DNA of 6,958 nucleotides from Methanosarcinales archaeon (GCA_025464345.1 JAODGP010000093.1:1-6958), one strand, 5' to 3'. Positions 1 to 5,329 are shown, counted from the stretch's first letter. Numbers and translations are program-made. Notes: generated by a model not told the origin, from the letters alone.

Positions 1-2
1 TG

Positions 3-137
3 CAGAAGGTATCTGAGGAGTCACAGCGGCTTGAACTGATAAACAAGATAGTGGAGAAGGAGAAGGAGCTGCGCGCCGTCAGGCAGGAGAAGGGGCGGTT
101 CCGTGCACTTTTACCAAGAGTTCAAAAGCTGTGGTAG
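3..137 (+). CDS. C-terminal fragment of an unknown charged coiled-coil protein (5' truncated)
   Basis: An open frame enters from the left edge and stops at TAG 135-137, giving 44 residues. The fragment is rich in Glu, Lys, Arg and Gln with spaced Leu/Ile/Val (for example LELINKIVEKEKELRAVRQE), so a coiled-coil or long amphipathic helix is likely. It ends in a basic tail, RALLPRVQKLW. No family-specific motif is visible and I do not recognise the protein. Reading-frame openness alone is weak evidence over this length. The composition, and the T-rich terminator-like sequence straight after the stop, support a real gene end. The gene converges on hdrB, with 44 bases between the two stop codons. 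Confidence 0.55.
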   Translation, partial: QKVSEESQRLELINKIVEKEKELRAVRQEKGRFRALLPRVQKLW

Positions 138-142
138 ATAGA

Positions 143-190
143 ATAAAAAGTAAAAAGAAAAAATTCTTTCACCTTTATTTTTTATTTTAA
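143..190. terminator. Bidirectional T-rich terminator region between convergent genes
   Basis: The gap between the + strand fragment and hdrB is almost pure A/T. Read on the - strand, after the hdrB stop, it gives T-runs (ATTTTTTCTTTTTACTTTTT, about 169-146). Read on the + strand it gives CTTTATTTTTTATTTTA (about 174-190). Archaeal termination commonly uses such U-rich tracts without a strong hairpin. A short near-palindrome, GAAAAAATTCTTTC, lies at about 159-172. Function is inferred from composition and position. Confidence 0.55.
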
Positions 191-1072
191 TAACTTCTCT
201 GGCATCGTTGATGTCTGGATGTCCAGTCCAAGTTCTTCCTGGCTGTAGCCCATTGCGAGCCCGATGAATTGTGTGGCGAAGAGTATCGGGAAATTGAAAG
301 ACGTGCCAAATGCTTTGTTCATCTCCGCCTGTCCACGATCGAGCTGCAAATGGCAGAACGCACATGGGTGCACCATGCAATCACAGCCAGCCATTATCGC
401 ATTCACCAGCTTCTGGCGCGTCCATTCGAGTGACTGGGGTGTATCTGCGGTTCGATTACCGCCGCCTGCGCCACAGCACATCAGTTTGTCCTTGTAATCC
501 ACATCCTTCGCTCCCGTCACCCGTATCAGGTCCTCCAGTATGTACGGCGTCTCTGAAGACCCGTGTCCACGTACCTCTCTTGGCTTGAGGAAATGGCAGC
601 CATAATGCACTGCTACATTCACATCATCCAGCGGCTTCTTTATCTTCTCCTTTAGCCTGTCCAGACCGATGACATCATGAAGAATCACAATAGAATGGTT
701 CACCTTTGTAGTTCCTTTGTATTCCCTGCCGAATTTGGCAAGTATCTTATTAACCCTCTCCTTTATGTGTGGATGCGTCTTCAGCAGGTGGTCCGCTTCC
801 TGAAGAGAGCCGTAACAGCCATTACACGTCACATATATCTCAAGTTCCATCTCCTCTGCTATTGCGAGATTACGTGCAGCAACCGGTAGCCAGGTATGCA
901 GATCGAAGGAGCCAAATACACCCGGCGCAGGGCAGCAGGAAGCACCCACCATCTCCTTCGTCTCTATCCCGAACTCCTTAAATACTTTCTTCGTCGCCGC
1001 TTCTATACCCGGATACCTGTTCGGTGTAATACAGCCCAGGAAATAAGCATATTCCCTACCATCTTCCGTCAT
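182..1072 (-). CDS. hdrB: CoB-CoM heterodisulfide reductase subunit B (HdrB)
   Basis: HdrB is the catalytic subunit of heterodisulfide reductase. It carries the non-cubane iron-sulfur clusters that reduce the CoM-S-S-CoB disulfide (or form it, in reverse methanogenesis). The 296-residue length is normal for the family. Both CCG domains are complete: Cys14, Cys46-Cys47, Cys83 and Cys86 (CNGC) in the first; Cys159, Cys199-Cys200, Cys237 and Cys240 (CAFC) in the second. The spacings (C-X31-CC-X35-C-X2-C and C-X39-CC-X36-C-X2-C) fit the family signature. No membrane segment is evident, so a cytoplasmic HdrABC-type enzyme is expected. The ATG overlaps the hdrC stop by four bases (ATGA, 1072-1069), indicating translational coupling. 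No hdrA is adjacent, so the HdrA partner must be encoded elsewhere. HdrB-like paralogues in electron-bifurcating or confurcating complexes with other partners cannot be excluded. Confidence 0.95.
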   Translation of the reverse strand: MTEDGREYAYFLGCITPNRYPGIEAATKKVFKEFGIETKEMVGASCCPAPGVFGSFDLHTWLPVAARNLAIAEEMELEIYVTCNGCYGSLQEADHLLKTHPHIKERVNKILAKFGREYKGTTKVNHSIVILHDVIGLDRLKEKIKKPLDDVNVAVHYGCHFLKPREVRGHGSSETPYILEDLIRVTGAKDVDYKDKLMCCGAGGGNRTADTPQSLEWTRQKLVNAIMAGCDCMVHPCAFCHLQLDRGQAEMNKAFGTSFNFPILFATQFIGLAMGYSQEELGLDIQTSTMPEKLLK

Positions 1073-1635
1073 TTCTTACCCTCCTTCTTCTCCATCCCCC
1101 TTAGATTCATCGTATCCCAGTCGAAATCAATCATCACATCGTAATTCGTGCTTTTGAATATCGTTCGTACCTGTTCCAGCTGATCCTTGTTGTCCGGGTG
1201 CTGTGTGGTGGGTGGCTGCGAAGCAAGCCCTACCTTCTCCCTCAGCTTCATCTGGTCCGGTCCTATCGGCACAGCATGACCCGTCTTCAAGACATAAACG
1301 CCAATCATCCTGTGTGGAACGGACATGTGCCCCTCTTTCGCCGCTAAGTTCCTTATCGTCCTTATTATGTCCGTGGTCTTCACACCTTTGGGGCATCGCT
1401 CATAGCAGGTGAAACACGTTGTGCAGAACCACAGTTCAGGTGCGTTAAAAATCTCCTCCCTCAGGTCCAGTAGAGCCATCTGCATCAATTTCCGTGTTCT
1501 TAACGCCGTATTTCTGCCCGATGGGCAGCCACCTGTACACTTGCCACACTGAACGCACGCCTTGAGCGTTTCCATGTGCTCCTCGCCGAAGACCTCACCA
1601 CCGTAAGCAACTATATCCTCATATAATGTCCCCAT
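1069..1635 (-). CDS. hdrC: CoB-CoM heterodisulfide reductase subunit C (HdrC)
   Basis: HdrC is the ferredoxin-like subunit that passes electrons between the flavin/iron-sulfur subunit HdrA and catalytic HdrB. The 188-residue protein has two classic [4Fe-4S] motifs: Cys27-X2-Cys30-X2-Cys33-X3-Cys37 (CVQCGKCTGGCP) and Cys71-X2-Cys74-X2-Cys77-X3-Cys81 (CTTCFTCYERCP). The proline after each fourth cysteine is typical. The HdrC-specific helical region follows (VPHRMIGVYVLKTGHAVP, about 106-123). The C-terminus is charged. The ATG is well supported by a strong Shine-Dalgarno, GGAGGT, six bases upstream, and a box A sits further upstream. It is the first gene of the hdrC-hdrB operon, and gene order and overlap are typical. 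A membrane-bound HdrE/HdrD type is unlikely, because B and C are separate soluble proteins. Confidence 0.95.
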   Translation of the reverse strand: MGTLYEDIVAYGGEVFGEEHMETLKACVQCGKCTGGCPSGRNTALRTRKLMQMALLDLREEIFNAPELWFCTTCFTCYERCPKGVKTTDIIRTIRNLAAKEGHMSVPHRMIGVYVLKTGHAVPIGPDQMKLREKVGLASQPPTTQHPDNKDQLEQVRTIFKSTNYDVMIDFDWDTMNLRGMEKKEGKK

Positions 1636-1641
1636 TCGGAT

Positions 1642-1647
1642 ACCTCC
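1642..1647 (-). promoter_or_regulatory. Shine-Dalgarno of hdrC
   Basis: The - strand reads GGAGGT within AAGGGAGGTATCCG directly before the ATG at 1635, with six bases between. This is a near-perfect anti-16S match and fixes the hdrC start. It also shows that this operon is translated with a leader, unlike several neighbours that look leaderless. Confidence 0.8.
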
Positions 1648-1677
1648 CTTATTTTTACTACTGCCTTATCATTTACC

Positions 1678-1687
1678 ATATAAATAA
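1678..1687 (-). promoter_or_regulatory. Box A (TATA) promoter of the hdrCB operon
   Basis: The - strand reads TTATTTATAT, preceded by a purine-rich stretch (ATAGCAAA) that could act as a BRE. Transcription would begin about 25 bases downstream, near 1655-1660, giving a leader of about 20-25 bases that just contains the Shine-Dalgarno. The element lies just past the remnant pseudogene, so hdrCB does not need read-through from upstream. Confidence 0.6.
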
Positions 1688-1720
1688 TTTGCTATTTTTT
1701 CCTTCTCTCCACTCGCATCA

Positions 1721-1853
1721 TCAAAATTCCAGCAGTTCCACATCCCATGTCTCCAAATCCAGTATCGCAACCGTACGCTTCCCGCTCAGGTAGCCACAGC
1801 ATTCACCCGGCAATCAGCGCATCGCCCTTATGATCACATGTGCGTTACCGGGT
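1721..1853 (-). pseudogene. Remnant C-terminus of an MJ0936/YfcE-type metallophosphoesterase
   Basis: A frame running from a TTG at 1813 to TGA at 1723-1721 encodes 30 residues, starting LPGECCGYLSGKRTVAILDL and ending VELLEF. As I recall it, this closely resembles the C-terminus of the archaeal phosphodiesterase MJ0936 (NPGECCGYLTG, then a hydrophobic strand ILD). Just upstream, a different frame reads KGDALIA, matching the strand that normally precedes NPGE. It then shifts frame at 1815-1808, as if about 5 bases (the Asn codon region) were lost. Further upstream, GNAHV in a third frame may be a decayed GHTH metal-binding motif. The metal-binding core and N-terminus (about 110 residues) are absent. 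The fragment starts exactly at the 3' end of the SRP RNA. No start codon or ribosome site fits, so I call it a dead fragment. Confidence 0.6.
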
Positions 1854-2168
1854 GTGCGGGCACGCTCTCGGTCGACACTTTCGCCGTCAGCCAGACCCCC
1901 GATACCGTCCTCCATATCGCGACCCTGCGAGCGCCGTGCGTTCATGGTAAGTCTGCTCCCTTCCGGGCCTGAACCGGTACCCATGACAGAGATATGGTAA
2001 CAAACCCTCCGGTTTGTACCATATCACCGACGACCCCGCAGGACGATATCTCACGGTAGTGCACCGGGCTGAAACTGGCAGCTACGATGCCTTCCTCGAG
2101 CTTCGCCTCTTGCATATCGACGATTTCAAGTGGCAGAGGACGCCGAGCCCTCCAGGCTAGCCCGCACA
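1853..2168 (-). ncRNA. Archaeal signal recognition particle RNA (SRP/7S RNA)
   Basis: This RNA is the scaffold of the archaeal SRP (SRP19, SRP54), which targets ribosome-nascent chain complexes to the membrane. Ends: TGTGCGGGC (2168-2160) pairs perfectly with GCCCGCACA (1861-1853), forming the archaeal helix 1. Alu domain: GGGCTAGCC, then CTCGGCGT, then ATCGTCGATATGC and CGAAGCTCGAGG match the archaeal 5' domain. Helix 6 (2025-1991) is GATATGGTA/TACCATATC plus CAAACC/GGTTTG, capped by a GGAG tetraloop, the SRP19 site. Helix 8 (1986-1942) contains GGTTCAGGCCCGGAAGGGAGCAG: the symmetric and asymmetric internal loops for the SRP54 M domain and a GGAA tetraloop. The intervening arms form long helix 5. 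The 316-base length is typical of archaea. A box A lies about 23 bases before the 5' end. A 75-codon open frame across this RNA is a chance reading. Confidence 0.95.
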
Positions 2169-2183
2169 ATTAGTTCTTGATCT

Positions 2184-2195
2184 TTATAATATAAA
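2184..2195 (-). promoter_or_regulatory. Box A (TATA) promoter of the SRP RNA gene
   Basis: The - strand reads TTTATATTATAA, centred about 22 bases upstream of the base where helix 1 begins (2168), the correct geometry for an archaeal promoter. The same 12 bases recur in the presumed TFB promoter at 3200-3211. A T-run just upstream (2193-2198) may also help end TFB transcription. Confidence 0.65.
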
Positions 2196-2240
2196 AAACC
2201 TGCTCACATAGAGGTTATCCTTTAGAGAATGGCTCTCACA
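2196..2240 (-). terminator. Possible TFB terminator
   Basis: Downstream of the TFB stop, the - strand has a small potential stem (AGAG-CCATT-CTCT, 2236-2224) and then, after about 25 bases, GGTTTTTTA (2200-2192), which runs into the SRP RNA box A. The stem is only four base pairs, so the T-tract is the better evidence. Read-through from TFB into the SRP RNA is possible. Confidence 0.3.
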
Positions 2241-3149
2241 TCAAGAGAACTCTGGATAAACTCTCTTCCCGCCTTTATGTGAAGAAGGGGCTTCCACTTT
2301 CAGATTCAGCCGCTTCTCCAGCTCCTTATATCTCTTCCTTATGGTTATTTCGGTCGTTCCCATAGCTCTTGCTATCTCCTTCTCCGTACGATATTCACCA
2401 CCCAGAATAGAGGCGATATATATCGCAGCCGCCGCTGTTCCTATCGGACCCCAGCCCCTCGTCGCCATCTCCACATTCTTATCGCCCCTTATTATCTCGA
2501 TAGCCCGCTCCCTCGTCGCAGGACTCAACCCCAGTTCGGAGCAGAACCTGGGTATAAACAGAGAAGGATCCGCGGGTGCAAGTTTTATCTCCAAATTCCT
2601 CAACAGGAATATATAAGCCCTCCTTATCTTCTTCAACGGGCTCCTTGAGACTTCTGCTATCTCTTTCAATGTCCTCGGAACGCCATACTGCCTGCAAACG
2701 ATATACAGCATTGCGGATACCAGCTCCTCTATACTCCGACCCTTTATCAGCTTCTCCTTCGTCGCTCGCCTGTACAGAACAGAAGCCCCTTCCCTTATAT
2801 TCGGCGGTAACTTCAGTGCACATGCCATCCTGTCAATCTCAACGAGCGCAAATGTGAGGGTCTTCTCATTACTGTCTATATTTGCCCAGCGTACACGTCT
2901 TAACCCGGGTGGCATCACCGGTGTTGGTGTACTCAACCCCTTGTCGTGTATTCGATAGCTCATACCCGGACCTGTCCTCGTCCTCCTGCATAGCTGATCA
3001 GGATCAAAAGCACGCCACTCGGGTCCTGTATCCACCAGATTCTCCGCTATTACCATGCCACAATCGGCACAGTAAAGCTCAGCATGCTTTGTATCAGATA
3101 CTACATTCTTCGATCCGCACTCCGGGCAGTTCCTTATCCTCGTTGTCAT
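2241..3149 (-). CDS. tfb: Transcription initiation factor B (archaeal TFB/TFIIB homologue), atypical paralogue
   Basis: TFB binds the TBP-TATA complex and recruits RNA polymerase. The 302-residue protein has the N-terminal zinc ribbon (Cys8, Cys11, Cys27, Cys30) and the conserved GPEWRAFD (42-49). Next come the B-reader region (RRTRTG, 55-60; IHDKGLST, 67-74), a first cyclin fold (about 95-190; KGRSIEELVSAMLYIVCRQ, PRTLKEIAE) and a second cyclin fold (about 195-284). The second ends in a helix-turn-helix (TEKEIARAMGTTEITIRKRYKEL, in short segments 255-277) that contacts the BRE. Oddities against canonical TFB as I recall it: the linker between IHDKGLST and the first cyclin fold is about 12 residues shorter, with the usual LRKWQ segment largely lost, and there is an extra basic tail of about 17 residues ending YPEFS. 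It may be one of several TFBs. The ATG is the only sensible start; the Shine-Dalgarno is weak (GGCGGGATAGGG). Confidence 0.93.
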   Translation of the reverse strand: MTTRIRNCPECGSKNVVSDTKHAELYCADCGMVIAENLVDTGPEWRAFDPDQLCRRTRTGPGMSYRIHDKGLSTPTPVMPPGLRRVRWANIDSNEKTLTFALVEIDRMACALKLPPNIREGASVLYRRATKEKLIKGRSIEELVSAMLYIVCRQYGVPRTLKEIAEVSRSPLKKIRRAYIFLLRNLEIKLAPADPSLFIPRFCSELGLSPATRERAIEIIRGDKNVEMATRGWGPIGTAAAAIYIASILGGEYRTEKEIARAMGTTEITIRKRYKELEKRLNLKVEAPSSHKGGKRVYPEFS

Positions 3150-3185
3150 CCCTATCCCGCCTCTGGCTATCGCTCATGTCAGCGT

Positions 3186-3193
3186 AAATATAT
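3186..3193 (+). promoter_or_regulatory. Box A promoter of the ADP-ribosylglycohydrolase gene (leaderless)
   Basis: AAATATAT is centred about 26 bases before the ATG at 3216, so transcription should start at or beside the start codon. No Shine-Dalgarno is present in ACGTTATAATATAAACGTT before the ATG, consistent with a leaderless mRNA. The element overlaps the predicted start region and early leader of the divergent TFB transcript. Confidence 0.5.
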
Positions 3194-3199
3194 GTTACG

Positions 3200-3211
3200 T
3201 TATAATATAAA
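3200..3211 (-). promoter_or_regulatory. Box A promoter of TFB
   Basis: On the - strand this reads TTTATATTATAA, the same 12 bases as the SRP RNA box A. Transcription would start near 3184, giving a leader of about 35 bases before the TFB ATG at 3149. It lies between the box A and the ATG of the divergent ADP-ribosylglycohydrolase gene, so the two initiation complexes would overlap. Confidence 0.5.
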
Positions 3212-3215
3212 CGTT

Positions 3216-4100
3216 ATGAAGTCGAAATTCAGAGGAGCGCTTATCGGTGGCGCGGTAGGTGATGCACTGGGTGCACCTGTGGAGGGCTGTACGTGGGAAG
3301 AGGTACGCCTGTTTCATGGCGGCACCATGCGCTATACTGATGATACCGAGATGATGATTGGTGTTGCGGAATCCCTGATAGATAAGAAGGGATTTGATGG
3401 TGCGGATATGGTACGTAAATTCTTACGGAATTATCATGCATGGCGGGGCTACGGTCCCGGTACACGTGCAGTTCTTGAACTCTTAAGGGCGGGTGTGAGC
3501 TATGCGGAAGCATCGAAGAGGATATTTGATGGCGCCGGGTCATACGGTAACGGTGCAGCGATGCGAATCGCACCTCTCGGACTATTCTATTGCGATGATA
3601 TTGATACACTGTGGGATATGGCTTACAGGGCGAGCCACATAACACACTCACACGTGCTCGGTAAGGAAGGAGCAGCAATCATGGCATGTTCCGTCGCTCT
3701 CGCACTTCGTGGTTATAGAGAGGAGATGCTGAACGCTCTTCTGGCACGAACCAGAGAGGAGGTATACCGTGATAAGCTGAGAAAAATAGAGCAGCTACTG
3801 GATGCTGATAGACAGACCGTGATTGAGGAGTTGGGTAACGGTGAAGCGGCTTTTGAGTCTGTTATCACTGCAATTTACGCATTCATCAGGTTCCACAACT
3901 TCAAAGACTCCGTCATCTACGCAATCAGTCTTGGTGGTGATACAGACACGATAGGGTCAATGACCGGCGCGATAAGCGGCGCTTATTACGGTGAAGCGGC
4001 TATACCTCCGGAATGGGTGAATGCACTGGAGAACGGAGCTAAGGGGAGGAGCTATATAATCTGGTTGGCTGATGAGTTATACCGCATCAGATTCCCTTAA
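3216..4100 (+). CDS. ADP-ribosylglycohydrolase family protein (DraG/ARH3-like)
   Basis: Family members are Mg-dependent hydrolases that remove ADP-ribose from proteins, nucleic acids or small molecules. From the ATG at 3216 the protein has 294 residues, typical for the family. It opens with FRGALIGGAVGDALGAPVEG (5-24), the classic N-terminal signature. Metal ligands appear at YTDDTEM (Thr41, Asp42, Asp43) and GGDTDTIGSM (Asp242, Asp244, Thr245). Substrate-loop motifs GSYGNGAAMRIAPLG (108-122) and SHITHSH (140-146) are present. All key acidic residues are intact, so it should be active; its target is unknown and the neighbours do not reveal one. An in-frame extension back to 3084 would add 44 residues overlapping the TFB gene and unrelated to the family, so I reject it. 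No Shine-Dalgarno is present; the gene appears leaderless. It is divergent from TFB and convergent with the purP-like gene. Confidence 0.92.
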   Translation: MKSKFRGALIGGAVGDALGAPVEGCTWEEVRLFHGGTMRYTDDTEMMIGVAESLIDKKGFDGADMVRKFLRNYHAWRGYGPGTRAVLELLRAGVSYAEASKRIFDGAGSYGNGAAMRIAPLGLFYCDDIDTLWDMAYRASHITHSHVLGKEGAAIMACSVALALRGYREEMLNALLARTREEVYRDKLRKIEQLLDADRQTVIEELGNGEAAFESVITAIYAFIRFHNFKDSVIYAISLGGDTDTIGSMTGAISGAYYGEAAIPPEWVNALENGAKGRSYIIWLADELYRIRFP

Positions 4101-4115
4101 TTTATATTTGCGGGC

Positions 4116-4130
4116 AGGAGTCAAACTCCT
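4116..4130. terminator. Short hairpin between convergent genes, possible terminator
   Basis: AGGAGT-CAA-ACTCCT forms a perfect six-base-pair stem with a three-base loop in the 50-base gap between the ADP-ribosylglycohydrolase and purP-like stops. No strong T-run follows on either strand; only TTTATATTT lies on the + side just before it. Terminator function is therefore uncertain. Confidence 0.3.
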
Positions 4131-4150
4131 CGTTCAAGCGCTCCTCCATC

Positions 4151-5278
4151 TCAGGTCACAGTCTCCCCCAGCCTGCCCTGCTGGATCGCTTTCCTTATCT
4201 CCATAGCCACACGCTTGCCAACCGATAGAGACTGCCCGTAGAGGTATCCCGAATAGGGTGTGAACATCGTTCCGGGCGAGCCCTGCACCCGGAGCGAGAC
4301 ATCAAAGACAATAGCCCGCTCCTTCGGCGGTCCGGGAATGAATACAGACTGCAGGGCGAAAGGACCAATGATGCCTGGTGGATACTCATCCCGGGCAACA
4401 CGCACGAATCTCTCGCCAAGCTCAAATATCTGCTCCAGAAGCGATTCCTTTACCGTGCATGCTATGTGACCCGCTTCGATCGTTCTGACATCCACGAATC
4501 TCTGCGCTTCTAACTGCTGTGACGCGGGCAGGCGCAGGAAACCATCCAGATTCGTCTGACGCCGGGTATCAATGCCGAGCAGCTCCAGCCGCTGGTCTAA
4601 AAGCGAATAGAAATAATTGAAATTGAACTGAGCACCAATGACGAATTCCTCAATCACCGCCTTCTTCAGCCCTTCTTCCGTTATTTTACCCTCTCGTATC
4701 ATCCGCTCAGAATTACGGTAATATTCATCAGGCGAGGAAGCGAAGAAGAACGCACGCTCGTATTCCCGCTCCGCTTCCGGCGCTTTCACCAGAACTAAGC
4801 GGTCTATCTCTTCCGGGCGTTTATATGTCCTTGGATATGGTATCCCTCCTTTCTCCATCAGATAATACTGATTCCTCGGTGCATCCCGCTCCTCCGCCCT
4901 GAGCATGCTCCTCGTGCCGAATAAAGGTATGAGAAATTCATCCTCGATGCGATCAAAGCCCACATATACCTCAAATGAGCGGTGCGGGATGAAAATGACG
5001 TTATTCTCACGCATTTCCCTCAATACACCATCCGCTGTTATATCTGAGAATTTATTGAGTATTATGGTCTGATCCACGATTCCCTTAGACCCGTCAGTCC
5101 GGTAGTAAATATCATACGTCTTCTCCCTGCCTCGCTCACATACTACAAGCGTTCTGAAACCCAGATCTTTCGCACCACGGCATATATCCAGTGCAGAATG
5201 CGATCCAAGTACACCTATGGTTATCTTATCCTGATTGTACTCCTCCAGGATCTCTATTATCTCATCCTGCGTGATCAT
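4151..5278 (-). CDS. purP: PurP-family ATP-grasp ligase (FAICAR synthetase paralogue, PurP2-like)
   Basis: PurP is the archaeal ATP- and formate-dependent ligase that converts AICAR to FAICAR, the penultimate step of IMP synthesis. This 375-residue protein matches the family along its length: ITIGVLGSHSALDICRGAK (19-37), KFSDI (76-80), FIPHRSFEVYVG (96-107), FLIPLFGTRSMLRAE (115-129), ATP-grasp strand VLVKAPEAE (162-170), IEEFVIGAQFNFNYFYS (209-225), PPGIIGPFALQSV (300-312), VFDVSLRVQG (324-333). Against M. jannaschii PurP as I remember it, the glycine-rich GARGGRGYF loop is replaced by AEREYERAFFF (169-179). The metal-site segment EMSARVDGGTN becomes DVSLRVQGSPGT, with Glu to Asp and the Asn lost. 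An insertion also surrounds RTDGSKGIVDQ (60-70). These features fit the second PurP paralogue found in many archaea, whose activity is not established. A box A about 26 bases before the ATG suggests a leaderless mRNA. Confidence 0.85.
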   Translation of the reverse strand: MITQDEIIEILEEYNQDKITIGVLGSHSALDICRGAKDLGFRTLVVCERGREKTYDIYYRTDGSKGIVDQTIILNKFSDITADGVLREMRENNVIFIPHRSFEVYVGFDRIEDEFLIPLFGTRSMLRAEERDAPRNQYYLMEKGGIPYPRTYKRPEEIDRLVLVKAPEAEREYERAFFFASSPDEYYRNSERMIREGKITEEGLKKAVIEEFVIGAQFNFNYFYSLLDQRLELLGIDTRRQTNLDGFLRLPASQQLEAQRFVDVRTIEAGHIACTVKESLLEQIFELGERFVRVARDEYPPGIIGPFALQSVFIPGPPKERAIVFDVSLRVQGSPGTMFTPYSGYLYGQSLSVGKRVAMEIRKAIQQGRLGETVT

Positions 5279-5301
5279 CCTTATTTATTATTGGGCTAAT
5301 T

Positions 5302-5313
5302 ATTTATATATAT
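5302..5313. promoter_or_regulatory. Shared divergent box A region for the purP-like gene and htpX
   Basis: The 57-base gap holds ATTTATATATAT, which reads as a TATA element on both strands (TTTATATA on +, TATATAAAT on -). On the - strand it is about 27 bases from the purP-like ATG at 5278, implying a leaderless transcript. On the + strand it would start transcription only 2-4 bases before the htpX ATG at 5336. A second A/T element (CTTATTTATTATT, about 5280-5291) would instead give htpX a leader containing the purine-rich GAGGAGGAAAAGGGG (5315-5329). Confidence 0.5.
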
Positions 5314-5325
5314 CGAGGAGGAAAA

Positions 5326-5329
5326 GGGG
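5326..5329 (+). promoter_or_regulatory. Candidate Shine-Dalgarno of htpX
   Basis: GGGG within GAGGAGGAAAAGGGGATTGAT ends six bases before the ATG at 5336. The better match, GAGGAGG (5315-5321), is 14 bases away, longer than usual. Either works only if transcription starts upstream of 5315; otherwise the gene is nearly leaderless. Confidence 0.4.

Noticed and set aside
1942..2169. 75-codon - strand open frame as a protein gene
   Set aside because: It lies wholly inside the SRP RNA, crosses helices 1, 5, 6 and 8, has no ribosome site and resembles no protein family.
2479..2823. 114-codon - strand frame within TFB, and the large antisense frames over TFB, hdrB and the ADP-ribosylglycohydrolase
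   Set aside because: Shadows of strongly supported genes; their compositions are atypical and show no domains.
3084..3215. N-terminal 44-residue extension of the ADP-ribosylglycohydrolase
   Set aside because: It overlaps the TFB coding region and the promoter gap. The family begins at the FRGALIGGAVGDALGAP segment, directly after the ATG at 3216.
3241..3678. 145-codon antisense frame opposite the ADP-ribosylglycohydrolase
   Set aside because: Rich in His, Tyr, Pro, Ser and Arg, as expected from antisense reading of a real gene; no motif or ribosome site.
4102..4149. 15-residue - strand mini-ORF after the purP-like stop (MEERLNEEFDSCPQI)
   Set aside because: Too short, no independent ribosome site or conservation evidence; it coincides with the intergenic hairpin.
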